Shown here: in pieces, positions 8,753 through 18,251 of the stretch
Layout: every line of letters begins with the position of its first letter
Numbering within the stretch: position 1 is the first letter of the stretch
From: an uncultured Clostridium sp.
Lineage (GTDB): Bacteria > Bacillota > Clostridia > TANB77 > CAG-508
Assembly (NCBI GenBank): GCA_930986425.1
Contig: CAKNJR010000001.1
Coordinates: 62,001 to 126,000, forward strand
Length of the DNA stretch: 64,000 nucleotides
Direction: 5' to 3'
Made by a program: the position numbers and the translations under genes
The notes under the pieces: generated by a model
Databases searched by the model: none
What the model saw: the letters and a program-made list of their open reading frames with translations, nothing else
Told to the model about the DNA's origin: nothing

Positions 8753-11700
8753 TTACTCATCTTTATTTTTCTTATGGTTATGTATTATTATATATGTAAT
8801 ACCTAATAAAGAAAGTAAACCTAATCCTGCAAATAGTTTCATGTTACTGTCATCTCCAGTTTTAGGAACTTCTATTTTTTTATTTTCAAATGAAAACTCT
8901 ATTGTTCCATCTTTTTCTTCTACTTGCTTGTCATCTACAAATATTCCTTTGTCATTTATTTCTACTTTTACAACTCTATTAGATAATTCATAATCTGTTG
9001 GTGCTTTTGTTTCTTTTATATAATATGTACCATATCTTAAATCTTCAAATACTGCTATACCATCTTTTTTATTAGATTGAACTTCTTTAATTAATTTCGT
9101 ACATTCAGAATCTTCATATATTGCAAAAGTGAATTTATCTTTGATGGTTTCTTTTGTTTCAGAATCCACTTTAATTACTTTTACATTTTTCAAAATAGGC
9201 ATATCTTTCATTTCTATTTTTTGAGTATTTTTATCTGTTGTTACAGTAAATTTTATTTCTTCAGTAATTTCGTATCCATAAGGAGCTATCGTTTCTTTTA
9301 GTATGTAAGTTTTACCTTCTTCAAGACTTTTTACTTGATGAGGCTCTTTAGTAGAAGTCCATTTATCTATTACATTTCCTTCTTTATCTGTAACTTCTAG
9401 TTCTGCTCCTTCAAGTTCTTCCCCTGTTGTTAAATCTGTTTTAGTTACTTCTACTAATTTATCTATCATAGTAACTTTTTGAATTTCACTTGTATCTTCT
9501 ACTTTAAACTTTATTTCTGTTGCAATAGCATAGTTATTTGGAGCAATTTCTTCTTTTAGTGTGTATTCTTTTCCAACTGTTAGTCCTTCTATTTTATGAG
9601 TTTCTTCACTAGAAGTCCATGTATCTATAATATTGCCATCACTATCTAAAACAGTTAGTTTTGCACCTGGCAATTCTTTATCTCCTGTTATATCAGTTTT
9701 AGAAAATTCTACTAACGTTGTATCATTTTCTACATCTAATTTTTGCTCATAAATTTTTGTTATTGTATCTTTTTGTTCAAATTTAACTTCATATTTTGTT
9801 GTGTTTAAAACTAATCCGTCTAAAGTTTTTGTTTCTTCAATTTCATAAGATCCCATTGGCAAATCACTAATTGTAAGTTTACCATCTTTAGATAGATTAA
9901 ATGTTTTTATTTCTTGTCCTTGCTTATATATAATACTTCCGTCTGCTTTATCAATTATATCTTTTTTTGCAGTTAGTTTAAATTCTATACCAGATAAATC
10001 TGATATATCTACTAATGATGTATCTACATTTTCTCTTATTGCAATACTTTTATCTAATTCAAGTGTTCCTGTTGGTTGTTCATTTTTTATGACTATTTCT
10101 TTTATAAAATCTCCATCTTTATCTGTGTCATAATCTTTAATGTTTTTAATTTCAAATGTTACAGGTTTATCTAATTGTAAATAACCTTCTGGAATTTTTA
10201 TTTCTGTTATTTCATAACTTCCAACTGGTAATTTTAAAGGTGTTGTAACTTCTGCTTTATTATCATTTTCAGAATTAAATGAATAATCTGGGATCACAAT
10301 ATTGTCTGCATTTGTTGTGAATGAAGTATATGTTGTATTTCCAACTTTTTGAGATATTGTTTCTCCTTTTTTATATAAGATTTCTTTAATAGCTCTATCA
10401 TATATATTTTCAGTTGCTTTTATTTCAAATGTTGTAGAATTTAATGTTACTGGTTTATTGGTTTTTAAGTCTTTTTTTATAAGTTTAATATAAGTTTCTA
10501 ACTGCTCATTGTTTACTACTATATGCTTTGTTTTCTTTGCTATTTCTACAACTTCAGATTCATCTTCTGTAATAGAAAATGTAAAATCAACTGATGTTTC
10601 ATAATCTGTTGGAGTCTTTGTTTCTTTTACAATATACTTGCCAAAAGGCAATTTATTTTGAGTATATGCATCTCCATTTTCATCTGTTGTTATAATTTCA
10701 TAAGTTGGAGCTATTCTTTGAGCTTCTGCAACTCTTTTTTCTTCTACTGTTACTAGATTTCCATCTTCATCAATTCCATTCCATACTTCTTCATAAGTGT
10801 AGCCTTGATCATAAGCTTTTTCTACATCTGCATTTAATTTTATTGTAAATTCTGCACCTGCTAATCCAGGAGTTACTCCAGAATTTTCTTTAATTCCAGA
10901 TTTGAAAATATGAAGTCCCATTTCTTTTACTTTTTCTAGACTTGTTGTAGTATTAGAAATTATTTCTTCATGTTGATTTTTATAAGTTAAATTAACTTCA
11001 TATTCTTTTGTATCTAACATATATCCTTTAGGTGCGACTTCTTCTTTCACTAGATATTTGCCTAACGGTAAGTTTGTTATATCTTCTGTTGTTCCTTTTT
11101 CATTCATAGTTCTTGTTGCAACTAAATCTCCTTTAGAATAGAATTTTTTTGTTTTAGCTTTATTGTATATATCTTCTTTAGCATATACTTTATATACTGC
11201 ACCCTCAAAAACTGCATCTCCTTGTGTTACTGAGCCAGTTTTAATATCTTTTTTAATTATAGATATACTTCCAGTTGGCTCTTTGTCAGTTCTTTCTGCT
11301 GATGCAAACACAACTGCTGTATTTTGATCTTTATATTTAAGTTCGAATGAATATACCGTATCATCTAATAAGTAACCTTCTGGTGCTTTTGTTTCTTGAT
11401 AATTATATTTTCCTAATTTTAGTCCTTCTACTTTTATTTCTCCATTATCATCTGTTGTGAATGTATTATCATAATTATCATTCCATATTCTATATTCTGC
11501 ACCTTTTAAATTTGCTGATTTATCTTCATTTTTCTTAACTAATGTAAATGTTCCAGTTGGTTCAATATTTACAACTGCTTGAGTTGCTGTTTGATTTACT
11601 TTTACCTCTACATTGTAAGATTTATTATCTAAAAGATAACCATAAGGAGCAGATATTTCTTTTATTGTATAAGTTCCTTTTTTTAGTTTGTCTAAAGTTA

Positions 11701-12697
11701 TTTTTCCATTTGTTACAGTTACTTCTCTGCTATAATTGTTCGGACCTGTAACTTTGAACACAGCTCCTGGAATTAAATCGCCTTCTTTGTTTAATTTTGA
11801 AAGTTCCAATTTACCAAAGCTTTCAATTCTCAAGCTTACACTTAATGTTATTGGATCATTATAAGACAACGAATATAATTGATTTTGAACTCCATCTTGG
11901 AACTCAAAAAATACCATTGTATCTTTATCTTCTGTTCCATCTTTAATCATTCCCCATGATTTAAATTGTGCATCAGTTATTGTGTAATTCTCCAAAGTAG
12001 TATTTTCATCTACTAATATAGTCATTGAATTACTTCCTTTTGAGTGTGTAATTCTAATTCCATTAGTAGTTTTATCTATACTAGGATAACTTGCTAAAAC
12101 ACCATTTGTATCAGTTATTGTTTTACTTTCTCCTGCTTGAACATTTATTGTTGTTCCATCAAAACTTGGTCTAGTTTCTATTTTAGCAATTTCTCTATTT
12201 ATTTCAGATTTAAAAGCTTCATATTCTGCTTGAATACCACTATCTATAAATCTTGCATTGCTTTGACCAAGTATTTCCCATATATATTGTTGTACTAAGG
12301 CATATTTCTTTTTATCAGCATTTGATATTCCACCATCCACAACATAATCGCCTTTATCACGATACCATCCTAAGTATGCAATTTTACAAGCCTTTCTTAC
12401 ATCTGCTTTAACTGGTGTATAATAACTTCCGTTATATACTACATCAGTTTTAAAATCAACTCCATGTTCTGCACAAAATACAGTTCGTTTCTCTCCCGTG
12501 TTGTAATTAATTAATTTTCTTATTATAATTCCATACTCTGTATCTGCATTATCTGTAGTTTTAATATAAGAGGCATATTGCCCTCCAACCCATTCGCCTG
12601 TTCCAGATGCTGCAAATATAGGCTGTGCTACACTTAACATTGTAATTAATAATAAAATACTAGCTAAAATTTTTTTATATTTTAATTTTTTCATCAT
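8753..12697 (-). CDS. large LPXTG-type adhesin with thioester and Cna-B (SpaA-like) repeats
   Basis: 1314 residues from the ATG at 12697, chosen because AAAGGAGGA lies 8 nt upstream. A signal peptide (ILASILLLITMLSVAQPIFA) is followed by a thioester-type domain with the reactive-Cys context VFCAEHG (~residue 73) and a partner VQQYIWEIL (~135). About eight Cna-B/SpaA-like repeats follow, each with patterns such as LKGAEYRIWND and KEETAPNNYAI or ETKAPEGYLL. The C-terminus has VPKTGDD, a hydrophobic helix and HNHKKNKDE, a sortase signal (VPKTG instead of LPXTG). It is predicted to be covalently anchored to the wall and to bind host or partner-cell surfaces. Its place between par and helicase genes says it is element cargo, perhaps aiding mating contact. 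Confidence 0.9.
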   Translation of the reverse strand: MMKKLKYKKILASILLLITMLSVAQPIFAASGTGEWVGGQYASYIKTTDNADTEYGIIIRKLINYNTGEKRTVFCAEHGVDFKTDVVYNGSYYTPVKADVRKACKIAYLGWYRDKGDYVVDGGISNADKKKYALVQQYIWEILGQSNARFIDSGIQAEYEAFKSEINREIAKIETRPSFDGTTINVQAGESKTITDTNGVLASYPSIDKTTNGIRITHSKGSNSMTILVDENTTLENYTITDAQFKSWGMIKDGTEDKDTMVFFEFQDGVQNQLYSLSYNDPITLSVSLRIESFGKLELSKLNKEGDLIPGAVFKVTGPNNYSREVTVTNGKITLDKLKKGTYTIKEISAPYGYLLDNKSYNVEVKVNQTATQAVVNIEPTGTFTLVKKNEDKSANLKGAEYRIWNDNYDNTFTTDDNGEIKVEGLKLGKYNYQETKAPEGYLLDDTVYSFELKYKDQNTAVVFASAERTDKEPTGSISIIKKDIKTGSVTQGDAVFEGAVYKVYAKEDIYNKAKTKKFYSKGDLVATRTMNEKGTTEDITNLPLGKYLVKEEVAPKGYMLDTKEYEVNLTYKNQHEEIISNTTTSLEKVKEMGLHIFKSGIKENSGVTPGLAGAEFTIKLNADVEKAYDQGYTYEEVWNGIDEDGNLVTVEEKRVAEAQRIAPTYEIITTDENGDAYTQNKLPFGKYIVKETKTPTDYETSVDFTFSITEDESEVVEIAKKTKHIVVNNEQLETYIKLIKKDLKTNKPVTLNSTTFEIKATENIYDRAIKEILYKKGETISQKVGNTTYTSFTTNADNIVIPDYSFNSENDNKAEVTTPLKLPVGSYEITEIKIPEGYLQLDKPVTFEIKNIKDYDTDKDGDFIKEIVIKNEQPTGTLELDKSIAIRENVDTSLVDISDLSGIEFKLTAKKDIIDKADGSIIYKQGQEIKTFNLSKDGKLTISDLPMGSYEIEETKTLDGLVLNTTKYEVKFEQKDTITKIYEQKLDVENDTTLVEFSKTDITGDKELPGAKLTVLDSDGNIIDTWTSSEETHKIEGLTVGKEYTLKEEIAPNNYAIATEIKFKVEDTSEIQKVTMIDKLVEVTKTDLTTGEELEGAELEVTDKEGNVIDKWTSTKEPHQVKSLEEGKTYILKETIAPYGYEITEEIKFTVTTDKNTQKIEMKDMPILKNVKVIKVDSETKETIKDKFTFAIYEDSECTKLIKEVQSNKKDGIAVFEDLRYGTYYIKETKAPTDYELSNRVVKVEINDKGIFVDDKQVEEKDGTIEFSFENKKIEVPKTGDDSNMKLFAGLGLLSLLGITYIIIHNHKKNKDE

Positions 12698-12721
12698 ATA
12701 AAAATCCTCCTTTTTTTGCAT

Positions 12722-12749
12722 AAAAAAAGAACAAGTTTTATACTTGCTC
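12722..12749 (-). terminator. intrinsic terminator upstream of adhesin
   Basis: Minus strand: stem GAGCAAGT / ACTTGTTC (one G-U pair), then TTTTTTT. It lies between the stop of the Cys-rich membrane protein gene and the adhesin ribosome site, so the adhesin is either read by partial read-through or has its own promoter that I could not identify. Confidence 0.75.
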
Positions 12750-12767
12750 CTCAAAAATATTTATTTT

Positions 12768-13451
12768 TTATCTTTTATAGTAATTTAAAGTCCATTTACC
12801 ACAATATGGACAACTCCATGTCTCATAGCCATAAGGACATAATTTGTAATATTCATCTGATGATATTTCTCCATTATGTACTTGATCACTATAACCATTT
12901 ATTAAATTATCATAATATGCAACCGCTTCATCGTAACTATTAAACCATAAATTAGAATTGCCTGCACTAACTCCATGTTTTGTATCAGTACATTTAGGCT
13001 TTTCTTGTACTTTATCATCATTCTTATTTTCTTGAATATTCTCTTTAGGCTTTTCTCCTTTCTGTGTATTATTTTTAGTTGTGTCTACTTTGTTGGTAAC
13101 TTGAGTTGGCTTTTCTGTTTGTTTTGGACTTTCAACTACTTTTTCCTGTGTGCTTTTAGTACTTTCTGTTTGTTTCTCATTTTTATTTTTTTGAGTTTCT
13201 GTCTTACTATCTACATTAGTATCTTCTTGTCCAAATTTCTCTTGGTTATCTTGATTTATATTTGTATTTTCTATAACATTTGCTTCCGTTTCTTGAATTT
13301 CATTAGTTGAATTCATTTCATTTACAACCTTATTTTCAAATTCAATACTACTTTTATCATGTTTATCTATAACCTGATTAACTATTAAAGTTGTTATAAT
13401 TAATGCTATGATTAGAGCTAAAATCACAATTATTATTTTCTTTTTCTTCAT
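12768..13451 (-). CDS. membrane-anchored secreted protein with Cys-rich C-terminal domain, unknown
   Basis: About 227 residues from the ATG at 13451 (AAGGAG at suitable distance; an upstream ATG at 13460 is too close to the SD). A lysine-rich start MKKKKIIIVILALIIALII gives one N-terminal membrane helix. An extended Glu/Asn/Lys/Thr-rich linker (~35-150) follows, then a compact domain KHGVSAGNSNLWFNSYDEAVAYYD with CPYGYETWSCPYCGKW at the end. The CxxC pair suggests a small metal- or disulfide-stabilised fold. The linker-plus-domain layout resembles surface proteins that reach through the wall. I do not recognise the family. It precedes the adhesin in the element and may share its surface role. 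Confidence 0.6.
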   Translation of the reverse strand: MKKKKIIIVILALIIALIITTLIVNQVIDKHDKSSIEFENKVVNEMNSTNEIQETEANVIENTNINQDNQEKFGQEDTNVDSKTETQKNKNEKQTESTKSTQEKVVESPKQTEKPTQVTNKVDTTKNNTQKGEKPKENIQENKNDDKVQEKPKCTDTKHGVSAGNSNLWFNSYDEAVAYYDNLINGYSDQVHNGEISSDEYYKLCPYGYETWSCPYCGKWTLNYYKR

Positions 13452-13606
13452 ACTTATCATCTCCTTATGCTTTAATTATACTGCTTAAAAGACTAAGTTC
13501 AAGTTTATAAATAAATATAAATAAAATTAATTAAATAAATTATTATTCTTTTAGTTTGTAATATAGTATGTATTTGAAAGGGTTTGTAAGGGAAAACTTT
13601 GTAATG

Positions 13607-13650
13607 TGTTCACACATAAAGATGTATTTTATTTTTAATATGTTCACACA
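13607..13650. repeat. two direct copies of TGTTCACACA downstream of parB
   Basis: TGTTCACACA occurs at 13607-13616 and 13641-13650, 34 bp apart start to start and in the same orientation, right after the parB stop. The core TGTG-TTCACA is partly palindromic. Spacing near three helical turns would suit a protein-binding pair, for example ParB or a regulator. No functional assignment can be made from sequence alone. Confidence 0.45.
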
Positions 13651-13652
13651 CA

Positions 13653-14606
13653 TTATCTAGCATTTCTTTCTTGTTTTAATCTTTCTCTCTTGTTATGTTC
13701 TTCCACACATTGAATAATAAAATCTTCTACTTTACCAGATTCTTTTATTTTTTGTGGTATATATTTATCTATTCTTTCATTGTGTATTTTGATAAATTCT
13801 TTCTGATTAGGTTTTTCTTGACCTAAAATTTCTTCTATTTTTTCTTCTGTTAATTTTCCCTCTTGTTCAAGTTTCTTTAATCTTATTGCTTGACTTAATG
13901 AGGGTGTAACTTCATCAAACTCAAATATATTTTGTACTACATATTGGTTATCTTCACTTAAATATGAAAGTTCTACTGCTGGTCTAAAAGCAATTCTTTT
14001 TAAGTCTACTTGTTCTAAAAGCTCTGGAATAAGATGTGTTAGACGAATATATCTTCTTATGTTTTCTCTACTTTCTCCAACTTCATTGCCTAATATTTCT
14101 CTCGAGGTCAACTTCTGCACCATTGGTGCCGAAGTTTCACTTTCATCAATATCAATATTTTTACCTTGGTGTCGCATTGCTTCAAGTTTTATTTTATAGG
14201 CAAACGCTTTTTCACTAGGCAATATTTCTTCTCTTTGTATATTGCTGTCTACCATGAGAATTGTTGCTTCATCATCTGATAAATCTTTAACAATAGTTCT
14301 TATTTGTTTTACTCCTGCCAACTCGCAAGCTCTTTTTCGTCTATGTCCAGAAATCATTTCATAAGTTCCATCATCTTTTGGTCTTACAATTACAGGCAAT
14401 ATAACTCCATATTGTTTTATACTTTTTACCATTTCTTCCATTTTATCATCGTCTTTTACTTTAAAAGGATGATTTGGAAAATCTGATATTTTACTAATAT
14501 CAATTTCTTCTACCTTTTCTGCTCTTTCATAATCTCTTTGAGCTTGACTTGTAAATAGATCATCTAACTTTGGAAGTTTCATTTTTTGTTCTTGCTCTTT
14601 CATCAT
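13653..14606 (-). CDS. parB: ParB/Spo0J-family partition protein
   Basis: 317 residues. The N-terminal ParB domain runs from EEIDISKISDFPNHPFKV through the CTPase/nuclease-type signature SGHRRKRACELAG and STEIREE-like DSNIQREEILPSEKAFAYK. A helix-turn-helix region follows (LTSREILGNEVGESRENIRRYIRL), with a charged C-terminal tail. It binds centromere-like sites and works with ParA. The ATG at 14606 has AAAGGAGG six bases upstream and overlaps the end of parA by 47 nt, an overlapping operon order typical of clostridial conjugative elements. The function here is likely element maintenance while excised, an inference from context. Confidence 0.92.
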   Translation of the reverse strand: MMKEQEQKMKLPKLDDLFTSQAQRDYERAEKVEEIDISKISDFPNHPFKVKDDDKMEEMVKSIKQYGVILPVIVRPKDDGTYEMISGHRRKRACELAGVKQIRTIVKDLSDDEATILMVDSNIQREEILPSEKAFAYKIKLEAMRHQGKNIDIDESETSAPMVQKLTSREILGNEVGESRENIRRYIRLTHLIPELLEQVDLKRIAFRPAVELSYLSEDNQYVVQNIFEFDEVTPSLSQAIRLKKLEQEGKLTEEKIEEILGQEKPNQKEFIKIHNERIDKYIPQKIKESGKVEDFIIQCVEEHNKRERLKQERNAR

Positions 14607-15378
14607 CTAAAACCTCCTTTGCTAATTCTTTATAACTTAAAGCTACTGGACTATTTTTATCAAACTCAAAAATACTTTTGCCAGTAGATGTGGATTTTGC
14701 TGTGTTCACAGCTTTTGGAATTTCCGTATTATATATTTTTACATATTGTCCATAGTTTTCAACAATAGTATTTCTCACTTGTTTAGATAATTTAGTTCTT
14801 TTATCTACAAGTGTTAATAATACTCCTTCTATCTTTAAGTTAGGATTTATTTGTTTATGAATTCTATTTACAGTTTTTAATAAATGTCCCATTCCTTTTG
14901 CTGCTAAATATTCTCCTTGTACAGGAATTATTACTTTATCACTACAAGCCAATGCATTTATAGTAATCATTCCTAAACTAGGCATGCAGTCAATTAAAAT
15001 ATAGTCATAATTATCTTTTATGTCCCTTATTGAATTCTTAAGTGTGAACTCTCTACTCATTGCATTTACAAGTGAAAACTCTATTGCTGATAAATCTAAA
15101 TTAGCTGGAATTAAATCTATTCCCTCTTTATGATGAAGAATAGCCTTTTCTGCATTCATTTCATTATCATATATTGTATCAGACATTAAAGTAGCAATAG
15201 TATTTTGCAATTTGTCTTGGTCATAGTATCCCATACAAGTAGTTAAATCTCCTTGAGGATCTGCGTCAATGAGTAGAACTTTATTGCCTTGCTTTCTTAA
15301 AGCAACACCTAAAGAAAAAGTGGTTGTAGTTTTTCCTACACCACCTTTCTGATTTGCTATTGCAATTATTTCACTCAT
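14560..15378 (-). CDS. parA: ParA-type partition ATPase
   Basis: 272 residues from the ATG at 15378 (AAGGAG seven bases upstream; an earlier in-frame ATG at 15399 lacks a site). The N-terminus MSEIIAIANQKGGVGKTTTT contains the deviant Walker A box KGGVGKTT, followed by LLIDADPQGDLT (Walker A') and YILIDCMPSLGMI (Walker B). The ATPase drives ParB-DNA complexes over the nucleoid. Its stop overlaps the start of parB and its start overlaps the end of the preceding gene, so the three form one operon. Full family length, no missing catalytic residues. Confidence 0.95.
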   Translation of the reverse strand: MSEIIAIANQKGGVGKTTTTFSLGVALRKQGNKVLLIDADPQGDLTTCMGYYDQDKLQNTIATLMSDTIYDNEMNAEKAILHHKEGIDLIPANLDLSAIEFSLVNAMSREFTLKNSIRDIKDNYDYILIDCMPSLGMITINALACSDKVIIPVQGEYLAAKGMGHLLKTVNRIHKQINPNLKIEGVLLTLVDKRTKLSKQVRNTIVENYGQYVKIYNTEIPKAVNTAKSTSTGKSIFEFDKNSPVALSYKELAKEVLDDERARTKNETSKVR

Positions 15379-15988
15379 TGATATTCTCCTTTTCTTCATT
15401 TTTTATACTATTTCTAAAACTAACAAACTGCTCATATAACTCGTGATTTTGTATATCTTCTACATATTCCTCTGCATTTTCTACAAAATCTTTAATGTTT
15501 TCATTTATAGTAATGCAAATGTCTTTATAGCTTGGTGCTTCATAAAGTTCTTCAAAAATCAAAGTCAGAGTTTCTGCTATTTCTTCTTCTAAATCTACCA
15601 TATAATATAAATTTCTAGACATTTCTGGAATTTCTTGTTTAAAACAATGTTTTATTTCATCTGATGATAGCATTTGATGTAGTAATATATATAGACTATC
15701 TTCAGAAATTTGAGCAAAATGTAAAGAGTTTCTTAATCTATCTTGTGCCAATTTTATTTCTCTCATATCTTCTTCTGATTTATTCTCTTTAATTAGAAGA
15801 TTCCTTATTGTATCCATATCTGGATCCATATAGTTTTCATATTTAATACAATCTTTTATTGTATTTATTAACATTGCTTTTATTGTTTCATGCAATGTCC
15901 TTTCGTCTAATCCTTCTAAAGCACCCTCATTTAAAAGTTCATCTTGAACTTCATATTTTCTTTCAAAATCATAAATTGTTTTTTTCAT
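15371..15988 (-). CDS. acidic helical protein upstream of parA, unknown
   Basis: 205 residues, strongly acidic and predicted almost wholly helical (LDERTLHETIKAMLINTIKDCIKYENYMDPD). No membrane helix, signal, or metal motif is visible. AAGGAGG lies upstream of the ATG at 15988 and the 3' end overlaps parA by 8 nt, so it is the first gene of the par operon. I do not recognise the family. A regulatory or partition accessory role is suggested only by position. It is the first gene inside the mobile element next to the chromosome. Confidence 0.6.
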   Translation of the reverse strand: MKKTIYDFERKYEVQDELLNEGALEGLDERTLHETIKAMLINTIKDCIKYENYMDPDMDTIRNLLIKENKSEEDMREIKLAQDRLRNSLHFAQISEDSLYILLHQMLSSDEIKHCFKQEIPEMSRNLYYMVDLEEEIAETLTLIFEELYEAPSYKDICITINENIKDFVENAEEYVEDIQNHELYEQFVSFRNSIKNEEKENINE

Positions 15989-16025
15989 CTAGTTTTACCT
16001 CCTTAAAATTATTTTTGAGGCAAAT

Positions 16026-16059
16026 AAAAAGAAGTTAACTTGTTTTTAAATTAACTTCT
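16026..16059 (-). terminator. intrinsic terminator of the queH-GNAT transcript
   Basis: Minus strand: stem AGAAGTTAA / TTAACTTCT, then TTTTTATTT. It follows the queH-fusion stop at 16091 and marks the end of the chromosomal operon just before the mobile-element genes. Confidence 0.8.
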
Positions 16060-16090
16060 ATATGTTAGATATTATTTCAATAACTACATC

Positions 16091-17125
16091 TTATTTCTTT
16101 TTTAAATCTTTTGAATAATATATCATATCAGTACAAATTAAATTTCCATCTCTAATTTCTTCATTGTAATTATCTATAAAATAATTTTTTATTGTCTTTT
16201 CATATTTATCAAAACCTTGTTTTACATAGAAAGGAATATTATTTTCTGTTGTTCCAACTAACATCTTATCATATTTTTGTTTGTAATTACCACATAAATG
16301 TTTTAATAATCTTTTTGCATACCCTTTATTTCTATATTCCTTTTTTGTTACTAAATTTTTTAATTCTAATGTTTTGTTATCAATGTGCAAAATTACTGCT
16401 AAAGAAATAATCTCATCATTTAATTTTAATCCATACACATCAGAATCTTGCAAATACTTCATAATACTAGCTTTTGATGGGTCTGCGTCTAAAAGTAAGT
16501 CTATGTAATCTTCTTTATTTTCTATTCTTTTTACTTGTGGTTTTTCTTCTTTAATAGTCTTTAAATCCATTGCTACATCTAGCTTTGCTTGATTGTGGCA
16601 ATAATATCTAATCTCCTCACTAAAAATACATCCACAATATTTTTGCATATAAAGACCAATATCATGTGCTTTTTGATGTCCTTCCCAAAAGCCCTCTCTA
16701 AAATCTCTATATAAAAAATCTATACCATATTCTTTGCTGTATTTTTCCATCAGCTCTTTAATGAAATCATGTTTTTGATAAATGCTATATAAAAGAGTAG
16801 TTGTAACAGTATCATATCCATTTTCTTTTGCATATTCAAAAGTCTTTTTTAACCTTACTGGATAGCAATAGTTTGTACATCTATTATTCAAGTCTTTTAC
16901 AGCCTCTTTGCAAAATGCATCTAAGCCATATTCCTCTTCGAATATGGCTTGTATATTTATGCTATTTGCGTATTCTTTTAAGCAATCACGTCTTGCTTTA
17001 TATTCCATATATGGATGTATATTAGGATTATACCAATACAGTACTGGTTCAATTCCTTCTGCTCTCAAAGTGTCTATACAATAAATACTACATGGAGCAC
17101 AACAAGTGTGCATTAATAATTTCAT
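16091..17125 (-). CDS. queH: epoxyqueuosine reductase QueH fused to a GNAT acetyltransferase domain
   Basis: The start is taken at 17125 (MKLLMHTCCAPCS, AAAGG 9 nt upstream); an ATG at 17134 overlaps the SD. Residues ~1-200 are a QueH/DUF208 domain: CC in HTCCAPCS, the paired cysteines in RCTNYCYPVRL, and KYCGCIFSEEIRY, which in QueH bind iron and the Fe-S cluster for reducing epoxyqueuosine to queuosine in tRNA. From ~205 a GNAT domain follows, with RNKGYAKRLLKHL (acetyl-CoA loop) and ENNIPFYVKQGF. Solo QueH is about 200 residues, so this is a fusion. tgt and queA, earlier steps of the same pathway, lie at 50797-53020. The GNAT substrate is unknown. Confidence 0.85.
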   Translation of the reverse strand: MKLLMHTCCAPCSIYCIDTLRAEGIEPVLYWYNPNIHPYMEYKARRDCLKEYANSINIQAIFEEEYGLDAFCKEAVKDLNNRCTNYCYPVRLKKTFEYAKENGYDTVTTTLLYSIYQKHDFIKELMEKYSKEYGIDFLYRDFREGFWEGHQKAHDIGLYMQKYCGCIFSEEIRYYCHNQAKLDVAMDLKTIKEEKPQVKRIENKEDYIDLLLDADPSKASIMKYLQDSDVYGLKLNDEIISLAVILHIDNKTLELKNLVTKKEYRNKGYAKRLLKHLCGNYKQKYDKMLVGTTENNIPFYVKQGFDKYEKTIKNYFIDNYNEEIRDGNLICTDMIYYSKDLKKK

Positions 17126-17155
17126 TTGACTCATCCTTTCTTTTTAGTCCATATA

Positions 17156-18163
17156 TTATTGTTCATTCATTTCTATTCCTAAATGTTTATATGCCTCTGG
17201 AAGTGCAATTCTTCCTCTAGGAGTTCTTGATATATATCCTATCTGAATTAGATATGGTTCATAAACATCTTCAATTGTAGATATTTCTTCTCCTAATGTT
17301 GTTGCTAATGTTTCTATTCCTACTGGTCTTCCTTGATATTTTTCTATCAACGTATTTAGTATTTTCCTATCTGTTGAATCTAATCCCATATCATCAATAT
17401 CCAGTTTGTTCAAAGCTATTTTGGCAATATCTAATGTTATTGTTCCATTGCCTAAAACAGCTGCATAATCTCTGACTCTCTTTAAAAGTCTATTAGCAAT
17501 TCTTGGAGTTCCCCTTGAACGTTTTGCTATTTCAATTGCTGCATCATTTTCTATAACTATATCTAATATATTTGCAGAACGTTTTACTATTGTAGTTAAT
17601 TCTTCACTGCTGTATAATTCTAGTCTTTCAACTATTCCAAATCTATCTCTGAGTGGTGTAGTTAAAGCTCCTGCTCTTGTTGTTGCACCAATTAAAGTAA
17701 ATTTAGGTAAGTCTAATCTTATAGACCTAGCACTAGGACCTTTTCCAATGATTATATCTAATGTAAAATCCTCTAATGCTGGATACAATATTTCTTCAAC
17801 ACTTTTATTTAATCTATGTATTTCATCTATAAATAACACATCAAATTCTGAAAGATTTGTAAGTAAAGCTGCCAAGTCTCCTGGCTTTTCAATTGCTGGA
17901 CCTGATGTAATTTTCAAATTAGAATTCATTTCATGTGAAATAATATTAGCTAGTGTTGTTTTTCCTAATCCAGGTGGTCCATATAAAAGCACATGGTCAA
18001 GAGGTTCTTCTCTTTTTTTAGCGGCTTCTATATATACTTTCATATTTTCCTTAACTTTAGTTTGTCCTATATATTCGCTTAATGTTTTGGGTCTTAACAC
18101 ATTTTCTTGTTGTGACTCCATTTCATCAACTACATTAGGACTAATTAAATTCTCTTCATCCAT
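17156..18163 (-). CDS. ruvB: Holliday junction branch-migration helicase RuvB
   Basis: 335 residues, normal family length. Walker A GPPGLGKT at 62-69, Walker [10 protein letters not shown], sensor-type [18 protein letters not shown] with the arginine finger region, and a C-terminal winged helix ending [17 protein letters not shown]. RuvB is the AAA+ hexamer that pumps DNA through RuvA-bound Holliday junctions. ruvA and ruvC are not adjacent. It sits 88 nt downstream of the glycan initiation gene and 22-31 nt before queH, so it may share the upstream transcript. AGAGGAAG lies before the ATG. Confidence 0.97.
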   Translation of the reverse strand: MDEENLISPNVVDEMESQQENVLRPKTLSEYIGQTKVKENMKVYIEAAKKREEPLDHVLLYGPPGLGKTTLANIISHEMNSNLKITSGPAIEKPGDLAALLTNLSEFDVLFIDEIHRLNKSVEEILYPALEDFTLDIIIGKGPSARSIRLDLPKFTLIGATTRAGALTTPLRDRFGIVERLELYSSEELTTIVKRSANILDIVIENDAAIEIAKRSRGTPRIANRLLKRVRDYAAVLGNGTITLDIAKIALNKLDIDDMGLDSTDRKILNTLIEKYQGRPVGIETLATTLGEEISTIEDVYEPYLIQIGYISRTPRGRIALPEAYKHLGIEMNEQ

Positions 18164-18251
18164 TTTTGCTTCCTCTTGAAATTTTTTTAACCTTCACTTT
18201 ATTTTTTAAATTATTTTATTATCTTAATCATTTATACTACGTTTTAAATTT

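Noticed and set aside
16950..17125. The start of queH at 17134 instead of 17125.
   Set aside because: The first ATG directly abuts the AAAGG ribosome site; the ATG at 17125 has normal spacing and matches the usual QueH N-terminus.
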